Assembly (NCBI GenBank): GCA_041687575.1
Contig: JAWLBS010000139.1
Location: 1 to 12,505, forward strand
Direction: 5' to 3'
DNA: 12,505 bases
Source: JANYLN01 sp041687575
GTDB lineage: Bacteria; Planctomycetota; Phycisphaerae; UBA1845; JANYLN01
Shown here: piece after piece, positions 5,559 to 12,505 of the stretch
Position numbering within the stretch: the first letter of the stretch is position 1
Layout of the letters: each line of letters starts with the position of its first letter
The notes under the pieces: model-generated
Database searches by the model: none
What the model saw: the letters and a program-made list of their open reading frames with translations, nothing else
Told to the model about the DNA's origin: nothing
Translations under genes and position numbers: made by a program

Positions 5559-7391
5559 ATGGCGGAGACCACCCGGCTCGGCACAGTCACACGCAGTACC
5601 AGCAGCGTCCTGCTGCGGCCGGACACCCTCCGTGTCGATTTCATGGCCGGCCTGTCCGTGGCCCTGATGGCCATCCCCCAGTCCATGGCCTATGCCTTGA
5701 TCGCCGGGCTGCCGGTGACCGTCGGCCTGTACGCCTCGATCCTGCCGCCGATCGTCGCGGCGTTTTTCGGGTCGAGTCGCTACCTGGTCACCGGGCCGAC
5801 CAATGCGACCTCGATGCTGATCTTCTCGCTGATCGCCCCGCTGTTCGCCCTGGGCATGAGCGTCGAGCAGGTCCTGCCGTACGTGTTCCTGTTGTCGGTC
5901 ATCGCCGGCGGCATCCTGATTGCGGCCGGACTGCTCAAACTGGGTGAGATCATCCGCTACGTCGCGCAATCGGCCATGACCGGTTTTCTGGCCGGGGCGG
6001 GCATACTGATCATCCTGGGACAGGTTCACCACTCGCTGGGCATCTACGAGGCGCCGCGACTGGATGAGGCGATTCCGTCGCTGACGGGCGTGATCGAATG
6101 GCTGCCGGCGACGGTGCGGCACCTGCTGACGACGCTGACGGCGATCGGCCAGGCCAACTGGCGGGCGGTCCTGGTGTTCGTCGCCTCGTTCGGCATGATG
6201 TGGGGCATTCTGCGATACAACCGCAAGTTGCCGGCGGTGTTGATGACCTTGGCGGTGATCACCCTGGTGGCGGTCGTGCTGGGCTGGACGGACGGCGGCG
6301 TGGCCATCATCCGGGACACCGGGGAGATTCCCGTGCGGCTGCCGCCGTGGACGGGTGACGAGGTGTGGGCCCTGGTGCTGCAACCGCAGGAGTGGGGGAC
6401 ACTCTTTTCCGGCGGGGCGGCGCTGGCGCTGCTGGGGATGATCGAGGCCGTGACCATCTCCAAGGGGCTGGCGGCCCGGACCGGCGACCGGCTCAACGTC
6501 AACCGCGAGCTGGTCGGTCAGGGCCTCAGCAAGGTCGCCGCCGGGATCTCCGGGGGCATGGTCCCCAGCGGCTCGCAGACCCGCTCGGCTCTGAACATGC
6601 TCAGCGGCGCCCAGACCCGCTTCGGACAGATCGCCAGCGGCCTGGCGACGCTGGTGATCGTGCTGCTTCTGGCCAGGCCCGCCGCGTTCATCCCGATTCC
6701 CGCGCTGGCGGCGGTGGTCATCTATTCGGCGCTCGGGCTGATCGACACGAAACAGATCCGCCGGGTGTTTACCGGCACGCCGGGCGATGCCGCGGTGCTG
6801 GTGGCGACGCTGCTGGCGGCGACGCTGCTGCGGCTGGACCGGGCGATCTACGTGGGCGCCGCTCTGTCGGTGATCATCGCCCTGCGCCGCACGAGCCGGC
6901 TGGTCGTCAGCGAGATGATCCTGGGCTCCGAAGGCCAGTGGCGCGAGCGCGAACCCGACGAGCGGACCGGCACCAGTGCGATCGTTCTGCTCCAGATCGA
7001 AGGGGCGCTCTACTTCGGGGCCGCCGAGGAACTGATCGCCTACCTCCGCCAGGTCGCCGCCAACGGACCCAAGGTGATCATCCTGCGGCTCAAGCGGGCC
7101 CACCACCTCGACGCGACCGTCGCTGAGAACCTCAGGACGCTCGCCCGCGACTGGCAGGACCGCGAGATCCAGCTGATCCTGTGCGGGCTCCGCGCGGACA
7201 CGGCCGGCCTGGTCGAGCGAATGGGCCTGATCGAGGCGATCGGCAAGGACAACCTGTTCCTGACCGACCGGGATATTTTCGGGTCGGTCCACCGGGCCGT
7301 CGAGCGCGGCCGACAGCTCGCCGGCGACGTCGGCGGCCGCCCGATGCTCCGCAGGGAGCCGGCGCCCACCTTCCGCGACTGGTCGATCTGA
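5559..7391 (+). CDS. SulP-family inorganic anion transporter with STAS domain
   Basis: This 610-residue inner-membrane protein is a SulP (SLC26-like) carrier, whose members move sulphate, bicarbonate or other anions, often with protons or sodium. The N-terminal half shows the SulP signature: PQSMAYALIAGLPVTVGLYAS (from about residue 40) followed by GSSRYLVTGPTNATS (GPT at about 79-81). Then come many hydrophobic helices and the conserved NRELVGQGLSKVAAGISGG, with PSGSQTRSALN. The C-terminal STAS domain (about 473-590) begins TSAIVLLQIEGALYFGAAE and has the conserved LDAT segment (HHLDATVAEN), where the Gly often found after DAT is Val. Its length is normal for the family. The ATG at 5559 has AGGAG seven bases before it. 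The substrate cannot be told from sequence; bicarbonate and sulphate are both possible. The gene ends four bases before the assembly gap. Confidence 0.93.
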   Translation: MAETTRLGTVTRSTSSVLLRPDTLRVDFMAGLSVALMAIPQSMAYALIAGLPVTVGLYASILPPIVAAFFGSSRYLVTGPTNATSMLIFSLIAPLFALGMSVEQVLPYVFLLSVIAGGILIAAGLLKLGEIIRYVAQSAMTGFLAGAGILIILGQVHHSLGIYEAPRLDEAIPSLTGVIEWLPATVRHLLTTLTAIGQANWRAVLVFVASFGMMWGILRYNRKLPAVLMTLAVITLVAVVLGWTDGGVAIIRDTGEIPVRLPPWTGDEVWALVLQPQEWGTLFSGGAALALLGMIEAVTISKGLAARTGDRLNVNRELVGQGLSKVAAGISGGMVPSGSQTRSALNMLSGAQTRFGQIASGLATLVIVLLLARPAAFIPIPALAAVVIYSALGLIDTKQIRRVFTGTPGDAAVLVATLLAATLLRLDRAIYVGAALSVIIALRRTSRLVVSEMILGSEGQWREREPDERTGTSAIVLLQIEGALYFGAAEELIAYLRQVAANGPKVIILRLKRAHHLDATVAENLRTLARDWQDREIQLILCGLRADTAGLVERMGLIEAIGKDNLFLTDRDIFGSVHRAVERGRQLAGDVGGRPMLRREPAPTFRDWSI

Positions 7392-7395
7392 GGGG

Positions 7396-7495
7396 NNNNN
7401 NNNNNNNNNNNNNNNNNNNNNNNNNNNNNNNNNNNNNNNNNNNNNNNNNNNNNNNNNNNNNNNNNNNNNNNNNNNNNNNNNNNNNNNNNNNNNNN
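7396..7495. other. Assembly gap (100 N)
   Basis: Exactly 100 Ns, the usual placeholder for a gap of unknown length, lie between the SulP stop (7391) and the ABC-F promoter region. The edges are GGGG and CCCCC. Real sequence, possibly a gene or a terminator hairpin, may be missing, and any frame crossing it is artificial. Confidence 0.98.
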
Positions 7496-7525
7496 CCCCC
7501 CGACGACGATCGGGCGAAAAAGGCC

Positions 7526-7554
7526 GTGATTCCCGCCGCCCGCGCCGGTATAAT
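7526..7554 (+). promoter_or_regulatory. Sigma-70-type promoter of the ABC-F gene
   Basis: TATAAT at 7549-7554 is a perfect -10 box inside the palindrome GGTATAATACC. A weak -35 (GTGATT, 7526-7531) lies 17 bases upstream. The predicted transcript starts near 7561, giving a leader of about 90 bases. The box stands out in this GC-rich region. Confidence 0.6.
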
Positions 7555-7560
7555 ACCTCT

Positions 7561-7618
7561 CTTTCGTCGCATTTGACGAAGGCGCTCAGTACCGCGGGGG
7601 CATAGGTTTGGGCCCCGC
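7561..7618 (+). promoter_or_regulatory. Two hairpins in the ABC-F leader
   Basis: CTTTCGTC (7561-7568) pairs with GACGAAGG (7575-7582; one G-T pair) around a 6-base loop. GCGGGG (7594-7599) pairs with CCCCGC (7613-7618) around 13 bases. They sit between the promoter and a ribosome site (AGAGGTGA, 7636-7643). Some ABC-F genes are controlled by leader attenuation, but no leader peptide with a stop was identified. Confidence 0.4.
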
Positions 7619-7653
7619 ACCATAGGGTCGTTGCAAGAGGTGAACACAACCGA

Positions 7654-9654
7654 ATGTCCGTCGTTACCTGCATAGACGTTCAGAAGATCTACGCCCACCA
7701 GATCGTCCTGGAAGCCGTCAACCTCCAGGTCTTCCCCGGCGACCGCATCGGCATGGTCGGGGGCAACGGCTCGGGCAAGACCACGCTGCTGCACATCCTG
7801 GCCGGCCTGCGCGAGGCCGACGCCGGACAGGTCGCGCGGCGCAGCGGCCAGCGGATCGCCTACCTGCCGCAGGAGCCCCAGTTCGACAGCGACCAGCCGC
7901 TGATCGACGCGGTCGCCAGCGTCTTCAGCGACGTGGCCAAGCTCCAGAGCGAGATGGAGGAGGCCGCCCACAAGATCTCCGAGCTGCACGGCACGCCCGA
8001 GGAGCAGAAGTGGATCGACCGCTACGAGGACCTGCGGCTGGCCTTCGAGGCCTCCGACGGCTACCGGTGCGAATCGCGCCTCGGCGAGACGCTGGCGGGC
8101 GTGGGCTTCAAGACCAGCCAGTACCACCAGCCGGTCCACACGCTGTCCGGCGGGCAGAAGGCGCGGGCGGCGCTGGCGAAGGTCCTGCTCGAACAGCCCG
8201 ACCTGCTGCTGCTGGATGAGCCGACCAACCACCTCGACCTGCAGGGGGTCGCCTGGCTGGAGGAGTACCTCAAGACCTTCGGCGGCACGGTGATCCTGGT
8301 CAGCCACGACCGCTACTTCCTCGACCGGGTGGTCAACAAGATCATCGAGCTGGACCGCGGCCACGTCCGCCAGTTCCCCGGCAACTACTCGACCTACGCC
8401 GTCGCCCGCGAGCAGCAGCGCCAGGCCGAGATCGAAACCTACGACCGGCAGCAGGAGTTCATCCGCAAGCAGAAGGAGTATGCCGAGCGGGTCAAGTCCG
8501 ACAAGAAGCGGTCCCGCCAGGCAGCCGGGCGACTCAAGGCGGTCGAAAAGCTCCAGCAGTCCGACGAGTTCCTCGCCGAGCGGCCCGACACCCAGACGGT
8601 GGTCAAGTTCAACCTGACGAAGAAGGCCTCCGGCGGCGACATGGCGGTCCGCTACACCGATATCGCAAAGAGCTATGACGGCAAGGCGATCCTGAAGGAC
8701 GTGACGATGGACGTCAACGTCGGCGACCGGCTGGGGGTCATCGGCCCCAACGGCGTCGGCAAGACGACGCTGCTGAAGATCACTGTCGGGCTGGTGGAGC
8801 AGGACGCCGGCCAGGTCAAGGTCTATAAGTCCTCGAGCATGGCCTACTACGACCAGCAGCAGTCCGACCTGGACGACAGCAACCAGATCATCCAGGAGAT
8901 GTGGGCGCACAAACCGATGGCCAGCCAGGGCGAGGTCCGCAATTACCTCGCGCCGTTCGGCTTCCGCGGCGACGACGTGTTCAAGCCGGTGCGGGGCCTG
9001 TCGGGCGGGGAGCGCAGCCGATTGCTGCTGGCCAAGCGGATCTGGGCCGAACCGGAGCTGCTCGTGCTCGACGAGCCGACCAACCACCTGGACATCACCG
9101 CCCGCGAGGCGCTGGAGGCGGCATTGGGGGCCTACGGCGGGACGATCGTGCTGGTCACGCACGACCGGTACCTGCTGGACAAGGTCGCCACCAAGATCCT
9201 GGCGCTCGAACACGACGGCAGGCACGTCCACCACTACGGCAACTACACCAGCTACGTCGACAGGGTCCACTCCAAACCGACGGGCATGACCTTCGGCCAG
9301 GTGCACACGCACGCCGGCAAGCAGCGGTCGTCCCAGAAGAGCAAGGGCGGTTCGCAGCAGAAGGGTAAATCCGGCGGCAACAAGTCCGGCGGAAACAACA
9401 CGAAAAAGGGCGGCGGTGCGACCGCGGGCCCTGCCGGTTCGAAGATCCCGTACGAGCTGACAAAGCTGACGCCTGAAGACATCGAAAAGCGGATTCAGAA
9501 GCGCGAGGCGCAGTTGGCGGACCTGCAGCAGCGGTTCGGCAACTCCAGCGTGGCGAGCAACCCCGGCAAGCTCAGGCAGCTGCAGATCGAGTGCAGCCAC
9601 ATCGAGCGCGAGCTGCAGACGCTTTATGCGGTCTGGGAGCAAAAGCTGAATTAG
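7654..9654 (+). CDS. ABC-F family ATPase (ribosome-associated type)
   Basis: This 666-residue soluble protein has two ABC ATPase domains in one chain and no membrane segment, as in the ABC-F family (Uup, EttA, YheS and resistance proteins), which act on the ribosome. Domain 1 has Walker A GGNGSGKTT (36-44), LSGGQ (164-168), LLLLDEPTNHLD (Asp188-Glu189) and the switch VSHDRYFLD. The linker (about 250-305) is charged and helical (RQQEFIRKQKEYAERVKSDK, then AAGRLKAVEKL), like the tRNA-interacting arm of the family. Domain 2 has GPNGVGKTT (364-372), LSGGE (449-453) and DEPTNHLD (Asp473). A low-complexity Lys/Gly/Ser/Asn stretch (about 555-592) leads to a C-terminal coiled coil (about 605-664). 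The ATG at 7654 is preceded by AGAGGTGA ten bases upstream. Whether it is a housekeeping translation factor or a resistance factor is not clear. It converges on uvrA. Confidence 0.95.
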   Translation: MSVVTCIDVQKIYAHQIVLEAVNLQVFPGDRIGMVGGNGSGKTTLLHILAGLREADAGQVARRSGQRIAYLPQEPQFDSDQPLIDAVASVFSDVAKLQSEMEEAAHKISELHGTPEEQKWIDRYEDLRLAFEASDGYRCESRLGETLAGVGFKTSQYHQPVHTLSGGQKARAALAKVLLEQPDLLLLDEPTNHLDLQGVAWLEEYLKTFGGTVILVSHDRYFLDRVVNKIIELDRGHVRQFPGNYSTYAVAREQQRQAEIETYDRQQEFIRKQKEYAERVKSDKKRSRQAAGRLKAVEKLQQSDEFLAERPDTQTVVKFNLTKKASGGDMAVRYTDIAKSYDGKAILKDVTMDVNVGDRLGVIGPNGVGKTTLLKITVGLVEQDAGQVKVYKSSSMAYYDQQQSDLDDSNQIIQEMWAHKPMASQGEVRNYLAPFGFRGDDVFKPVRGLSGGERSRLLLAKRIWAEPELLVLDEPTNHLDITAREALEAALGAYGGTIVLVTHDRYLLDKVATKILALEHDGRHVHHYGNYTSYVDRVHSKPTGMTFGQVHTHAGKQRSSQKSKGGSQQKGKSGGNKSGGNNTKKGGGATAGPAGSKIPYELTKLTPEDIEKRIQKREAQLADLQQRFGNSSVASNPGKLRQLQIECSHIERELQTLYAVWEQKLN

Positions 9655-9741
9655 CCCGCAGCCCGGGGCGCTGTCCCCATCTGTCAGCCCGGCCTCAGGG
9701 TCGAGGACAGGGCAAGCAGCGCGGCCATGGCGCCCGGCCCA
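9655..9741. terminator. Convergent intergenic region with a weak candidate terminator
   Basis: The ABC-F gene ends at 9654 and uvrA ends at 9742 from the other side. CTGTCC (9671-9676) can pair with GGACAG (9705-9710), and GGGG with CCCC (9664-9676) forms a small alternative. No T-run follows on either strand, so if this terminates transcription it is weak or Rho-dependent. Confidence 0.3.
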
Positions 9742-12504
9742 CTATCCCGTCGCGGCGGCGTGGAGCTTGGGACGCAGGAACAGACCGGTGTAGCTGCTCG
9801 GGTTTTCCGCGATCTGCTCGGGGGTGCCCTCGGCGACGATCCGGCCGCCGGCGTCGCCGCCTTCGGGACCCAGGTCCAGGATCCAGTCCACCGTCTTGAT
9901 CACGTCGAGGTTGTGCTCGATGACGATCACGGTGTTGCCCATGTCGGCCAGGCGGTTGAGCACCGACAGCAGGTTCTGGATGTCGGCGAAGTGCAGGCCG
10001 GTCGTCGGCTCATCCAGGATGTAGACCGTGTGGCCGGTCGCCGTCTTGCCGAGCTCGGCGGCGAGCTTGACCCGCTGCGCCTCGCCGCCCGAGAGCGTGG
10101 TCGAGGGCTGACCGAGCGTCATGTAGCCCAGCCCCACGTCCATCAGCGCCCGCAGCAGCTGCTTGATCTTGGCGAAGCTGCCGAAGAACTGGTACGCCTC
10201 CTCGATCCGCATGTCCAGCACGTCGCCGATACTCTTGCCCTTGTAGCGGACCTCGAGCGTTTCACGATTGTAGCGACGCCCGTGGCACTGCTCGCAGTCG
10301 ACGAACACGTCCGGCAAAAAGTGCATCTCGATCCGCTTGACGCCCTGGCCCTGGCACGCCTCGCACCGGCCGCCCTTGACGTTGAAGCTGAACCGCCCGG
10401 CCGAGTAGCCGCGGATCTTCGCCTCGCGAGTGCGGGCGTAGAGCTGGCGGATCAGGTCGAACACGCCGGTGTAGGTGGCCGGGTTCGAGCGCGGGGTGCG
10501 GCCGATCGGCGACTGGTCGATCTCGATGACCTTGTCGATCTGGTCGATGCCGGTCATCCCGTCGTGGGCGCCGGGTTTTTCCTTGCTGCCGTAGAGACGG
10601 CGCTTCAGCGCGGCCAGCAGGGTCTGGCTGACCAGCGTGCTCTTGCCGCTGCCGGATACGCCGGTCACGCACACGAACGCGCCGAGCGGGAACCGCGCGT
10701 CGACGCTTTTGAGATTGTGCTCGCGGCAGCCGGTCAGGGCGATCGCATTTGCCGGGTCGACCTGCCGGCGGCGCGTGGGCAGCGGGATCGCGCAGGTGCC
10801 GTTCAGGTATTTTGCAGTGATCGATCGGGTGTTGCGCAGCAGCTGCTCGAGCGTGCCGTGCGCGACGATCTCGCCGCCGTGGGCGCCGGGGCCCGGGCCG
10901 ACATCGATGACATAGTCGGCGGCGCGGATGGCCTCTTCGTCGTGCTCGACGACGATGACCGTGTTGCCCATGTCCGCGAGGCGCCGCAGCGTGCCGATCA
11001 GCCGCTCGTTGTCGCGCGAGTGCAGGCCGATCGTCGGCTCATCCAGGACGTAGCATACCCCGACCAGCCCGCTGCCGACCTGGGTCGCCAGGCGGATCCG
11101 CTGCGCCTCGCCGCCCGAGAGCGTCGCGCTGGCGCGGTCGAGCGTGAGGTAGCCCAGCCCGACGTCGACCAGGAAGCGCAGCCGCTGCTTGATCTCCTTT
11201 AAGATCTGCTCGGCGATCAGTTCGGCCTCGCCGCCGAAGGTGAGGTCCTCGAAGTAGCGCAGCGACTCGCCTATCGTCATCTGCACGACGTCATAAATGT
11301 TTTTGTAAGCGATGCGGACGCTGAGCGCCTCGGGCTGCAGTCGCGAACCCTTGCACTTGCGGCAGCGCTGCTCGGAGAGGTAGCCGTGCAGGCGGGCCTT
11401 GACGTACTCGCTGTCGGTGTTCTCCCAGCGGCGCTGCAGGTTGGGGATCACCCCCTCGAACTCGGCGCCGTACTTTTGCTTGTCGGCCGCGGTCGTGCCG
11501 TACATCATGATGCGGCGGCCCTCTTCGGGCAGGTCCCGGAAGGGCACGTCGGCCGAGACGCCGAACTGCTGGCAGAACTCCTTGAGCAGCTTGTTATAGA
11601 AAATATTCATCCGCTTGCCGCCGCGCCGCCAGGCGTCGATCGCGCCGCCATCGAGCGACAGGGCCGGGTCCTGCACGAGCAGCTCCGGGTCGAACTCCAG
11701 GATGATGCCCAGGCCGTCGCAGGTCGGACATGCGCCGTAGGGCGAGTTGAAGCTGAAGATCCGCGGCTCGAGCTCGGCCAGGCTCACGCCGCAGTCCGGG
11801 CAGGCGTACTTCTCGCTGAAGATCTCGTCGGTCCAGCCGGCGTCCCCGGGCATCTGGTGCGTGACGGTGACCAGCCCGTCGCTGAGGCGCAAGGCGGTCT
11901 CCAGGCTGTCGGCCAGGCGCGGGCGGATGGCCGGGCGGACCAGCAGCCGGTCGACGACCGCCTCGATCGTATGTTTGGTCCGCTTGTCGAGCTCGGGCGG
12001 GTTGTTGATGTCGTAGATGTCGCCGTCGATGCGGACGCGGACGAAGCCTTCGCGCTTGACCCGCTGGAGGACCTCTTTGTGCTCGCCCTTCTTGCCGCGG
12101 ACGAGCGGCCCGAGGACCATGAATTTCGTCTCGGCCGGCCAGGCGAGGATCGTGTCGACCATCTGCTCGACGGTCTGCTGGGTGATCCGCTTGCCGCACT
12201 TGTGGCAGAACGGCACGCCGACCCGGGCGAACAACAGGCGGAGATAGTCGTAGATCTCGGTGGTCGTCGCGACGGTCGAGCGGGGGTTGGCCAGGCCGCT
12301 GCGCTGCTCGATGGCCAGCGTCGGCGGCAACCCCTCGATGTGCTCGACATGGGGCTTGGCAATCTGCTCGAGGAACTGCCGGGCGTAGGCAGAAAGGCTC
12401 TCGACATACTTGCGCTGGCCCTCGGCATAGATCGTGTCGAAGGCGAGGCTGCTCTTGCCGGAGCCGGATAGTCCGGTAATCACGACCAGCCGCTCGCGGG
12501 GCAG
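9742..12504 (-). CDS. uvrA: UvrABC excision nuclease subunit A, 5' partial
   Basis: UvrA is the damage-sensing ATPase of nucleotide excision repair and loads UvrB at lesions. The 920 visible residues begin in the first strand before Walker A: LPRERLVVITGLSGSGKSSL, with Walker A Lys at visible residue 17. By comparison with E. coli UvrA (Lys37, 940 residues) about 20 N-terminal residues lie outside the window. Next come GQRKYVESLSAYARQFL and a CHKC pair. The first zinc module is CPDC...CPTC, then the first signature LSGGEAQRIRLA with LDEPTIGLH. The second ATPase half has GVSGSGKSTL, the zinc module CEAC...CEQC, LSGGEAQRVKLA and LDEPTTGLH. The end is LFLRPKLHAAATG. All key motifs are intact, so it should be a working repair protein. 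Its stop lies 87 bases from that of the convergent ABC-F gene. The internal GTG at 12483 is not the start, since the frame continues upstream. Confidence 0.97.
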   Translation of the reverse strand: MPRERLVVITGLSGSGKSSLAFDTIYAEGQRKYVESLSAYARQFLEQIAKPHVEHIEGLPPTLAIEQRSGLANPRSTVATTTEIYDYLRLLFARVGVPFCHKCGKRITQQTVEQMVDTILAWPAETKFMVLGPLVRGKKGEHKEVLQRVKREGFVRVRIDGDIYDINNPPELDKRTKHTIEAVVDRLLVRPAIRPRLADSLETALRLSDGLVTVTHQMPGDAGWTDEIFSEKYACPDCGVSLAELEPRIFSFNSPYGACPTCDGLGIILEFDPELLVQDPALSLDGGAIDAWRRGGKRMNIFYNKLLKEFCQQFGVSADVPFRDLPEEGRRIMMYGTTAADKQKYGAEFEGVIPNLQRRWENTDSEYVKARLHGYLSEQRCRKCKGSRLQPEALSVRIAYKNIYDVVQMTIGESLRYFEDLTFGGEAELIAEQILKEIKQRLRFLVDVGLGYLTLDRASATLSGGEAQRIRLATQVGSGLVGVCYVLDEPTIGLHSRDNERLIGTLRRLADMGNTVIVVEHDEEAIRAADYVIDVGPGPGAHGGEIVAHGTLEQLLRNTRSITAKYLNGTCAIPLPTRRRQVDPANAIALTGCREHNLKSVDARFPLGAFVCVTGVSGSGKSTLVSQTLLAALKRRLYGSKEKPGAHDGMTGIDQIDKVIEIDQSPIGRTPRSNPATYTGVFDLIRQLYARTREAKIRGYSAGRFSFNVKGGRCEACQGQGVKRIEMHFLPDVFVDCEQCHGRRYNRETLEVRYKGKSIGDVLDMRIEEAYQFFGSFAKIKQLLRALMDVGLGYMTLGQPSTTLSGGEAQRVKLAAELGKTATGHTVYILDEPTTGLHFADIQNLLSVLNRLADMGNTVIVIEHNLDVIKTVDWILDLGPEGGDAGGRIVAEGTPEQIAENPSSYTGLFLRPKLHAAATG

Positions 12505-12505
12505 G

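Noticed and set aside
5439..9642. Very long minus-strand frames (744 and 836 codons) opposite SulP and ABC-F
   Set aside because: Both cross the N gap, so they are partly artificial, and both are shadows of well-supported plus-strand genes.
9727..12471. Two long plus-strand frames (491 and 361 codons) opposite uvrA
   Set aside because: They lie entirely against intact UvrA motifs and are products of GC-biased codon positions.

Overview
The window is high-GC DNA from a Gram-negative bacterium. An outer-membrane porin with a signal peptide and a terminal Phe supports this. The style of UvrA, the ABC-F protein and the degenerate NtrC-type regulator would fit an environmental Planctomycetota (Phycisphaerae-like) genome, but that placement is inference. 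A run of 100 Ns at 7396-7495 shows the piece is a scaffolded draft assembly. No CRISPR array, tRNA, rRNA, transposase or prophage gene was seen.

Layout: (1) 2-817, plus strand: the 3' part of an MBL/beta-CASP-type nuclease. (2) 818-1097: a non-coding stretch rich in hairpins, ending in a strong terminator that belongs to the porin read from the other side. (3) 1098-2567, minus: a phosphate-selective-type porin (OprO/OprP family). (4) 2568-2943: an AT-rich upstream region with four 11-bp repeats resembling a Pho box. (5) 2944-4233, minus: a REC-AAA-Fis (NtrC-family) regulator that has lost GAFTGA, Walker B and several receiver residues. (6) 4591-5298, plus: an isochorismatase-fold hydrolase whose catalytic Cys reads Ser. 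(7) 5299-5558: dispersed intergenic repeats. (8) 5559-7391, plus: a SulP anion transporter with STAS domain. (9) 7396-7495: assembly gap. (10) 7654-9654, plus: an ABC-F ATPase with its own promoter and a structured leader. (11) 9742-12504, minus: uvrA, 5'-truncated by the window edge and convergent with the ABC-F gene.

How the genes may work together: the regulator and porin lie in tandem on the minus strand, and the porin plus the SulP carrier suggest an anion-uptake theme (phosphate or sulphate type). Only the regulator-porin adjacency and the repeat block argue for actual co-regulation. UvrA and the partial nuclease act on DNA but sit at opposite ends of the window and are not linked. I did not find a clearly new multi-gene system. 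The best leads are the degenerate NtrC-type regulator with its candidate operator array, the Cys-to-Ser isochorismatase-fold protein, and the structured non-coding stretch at 818-1028.
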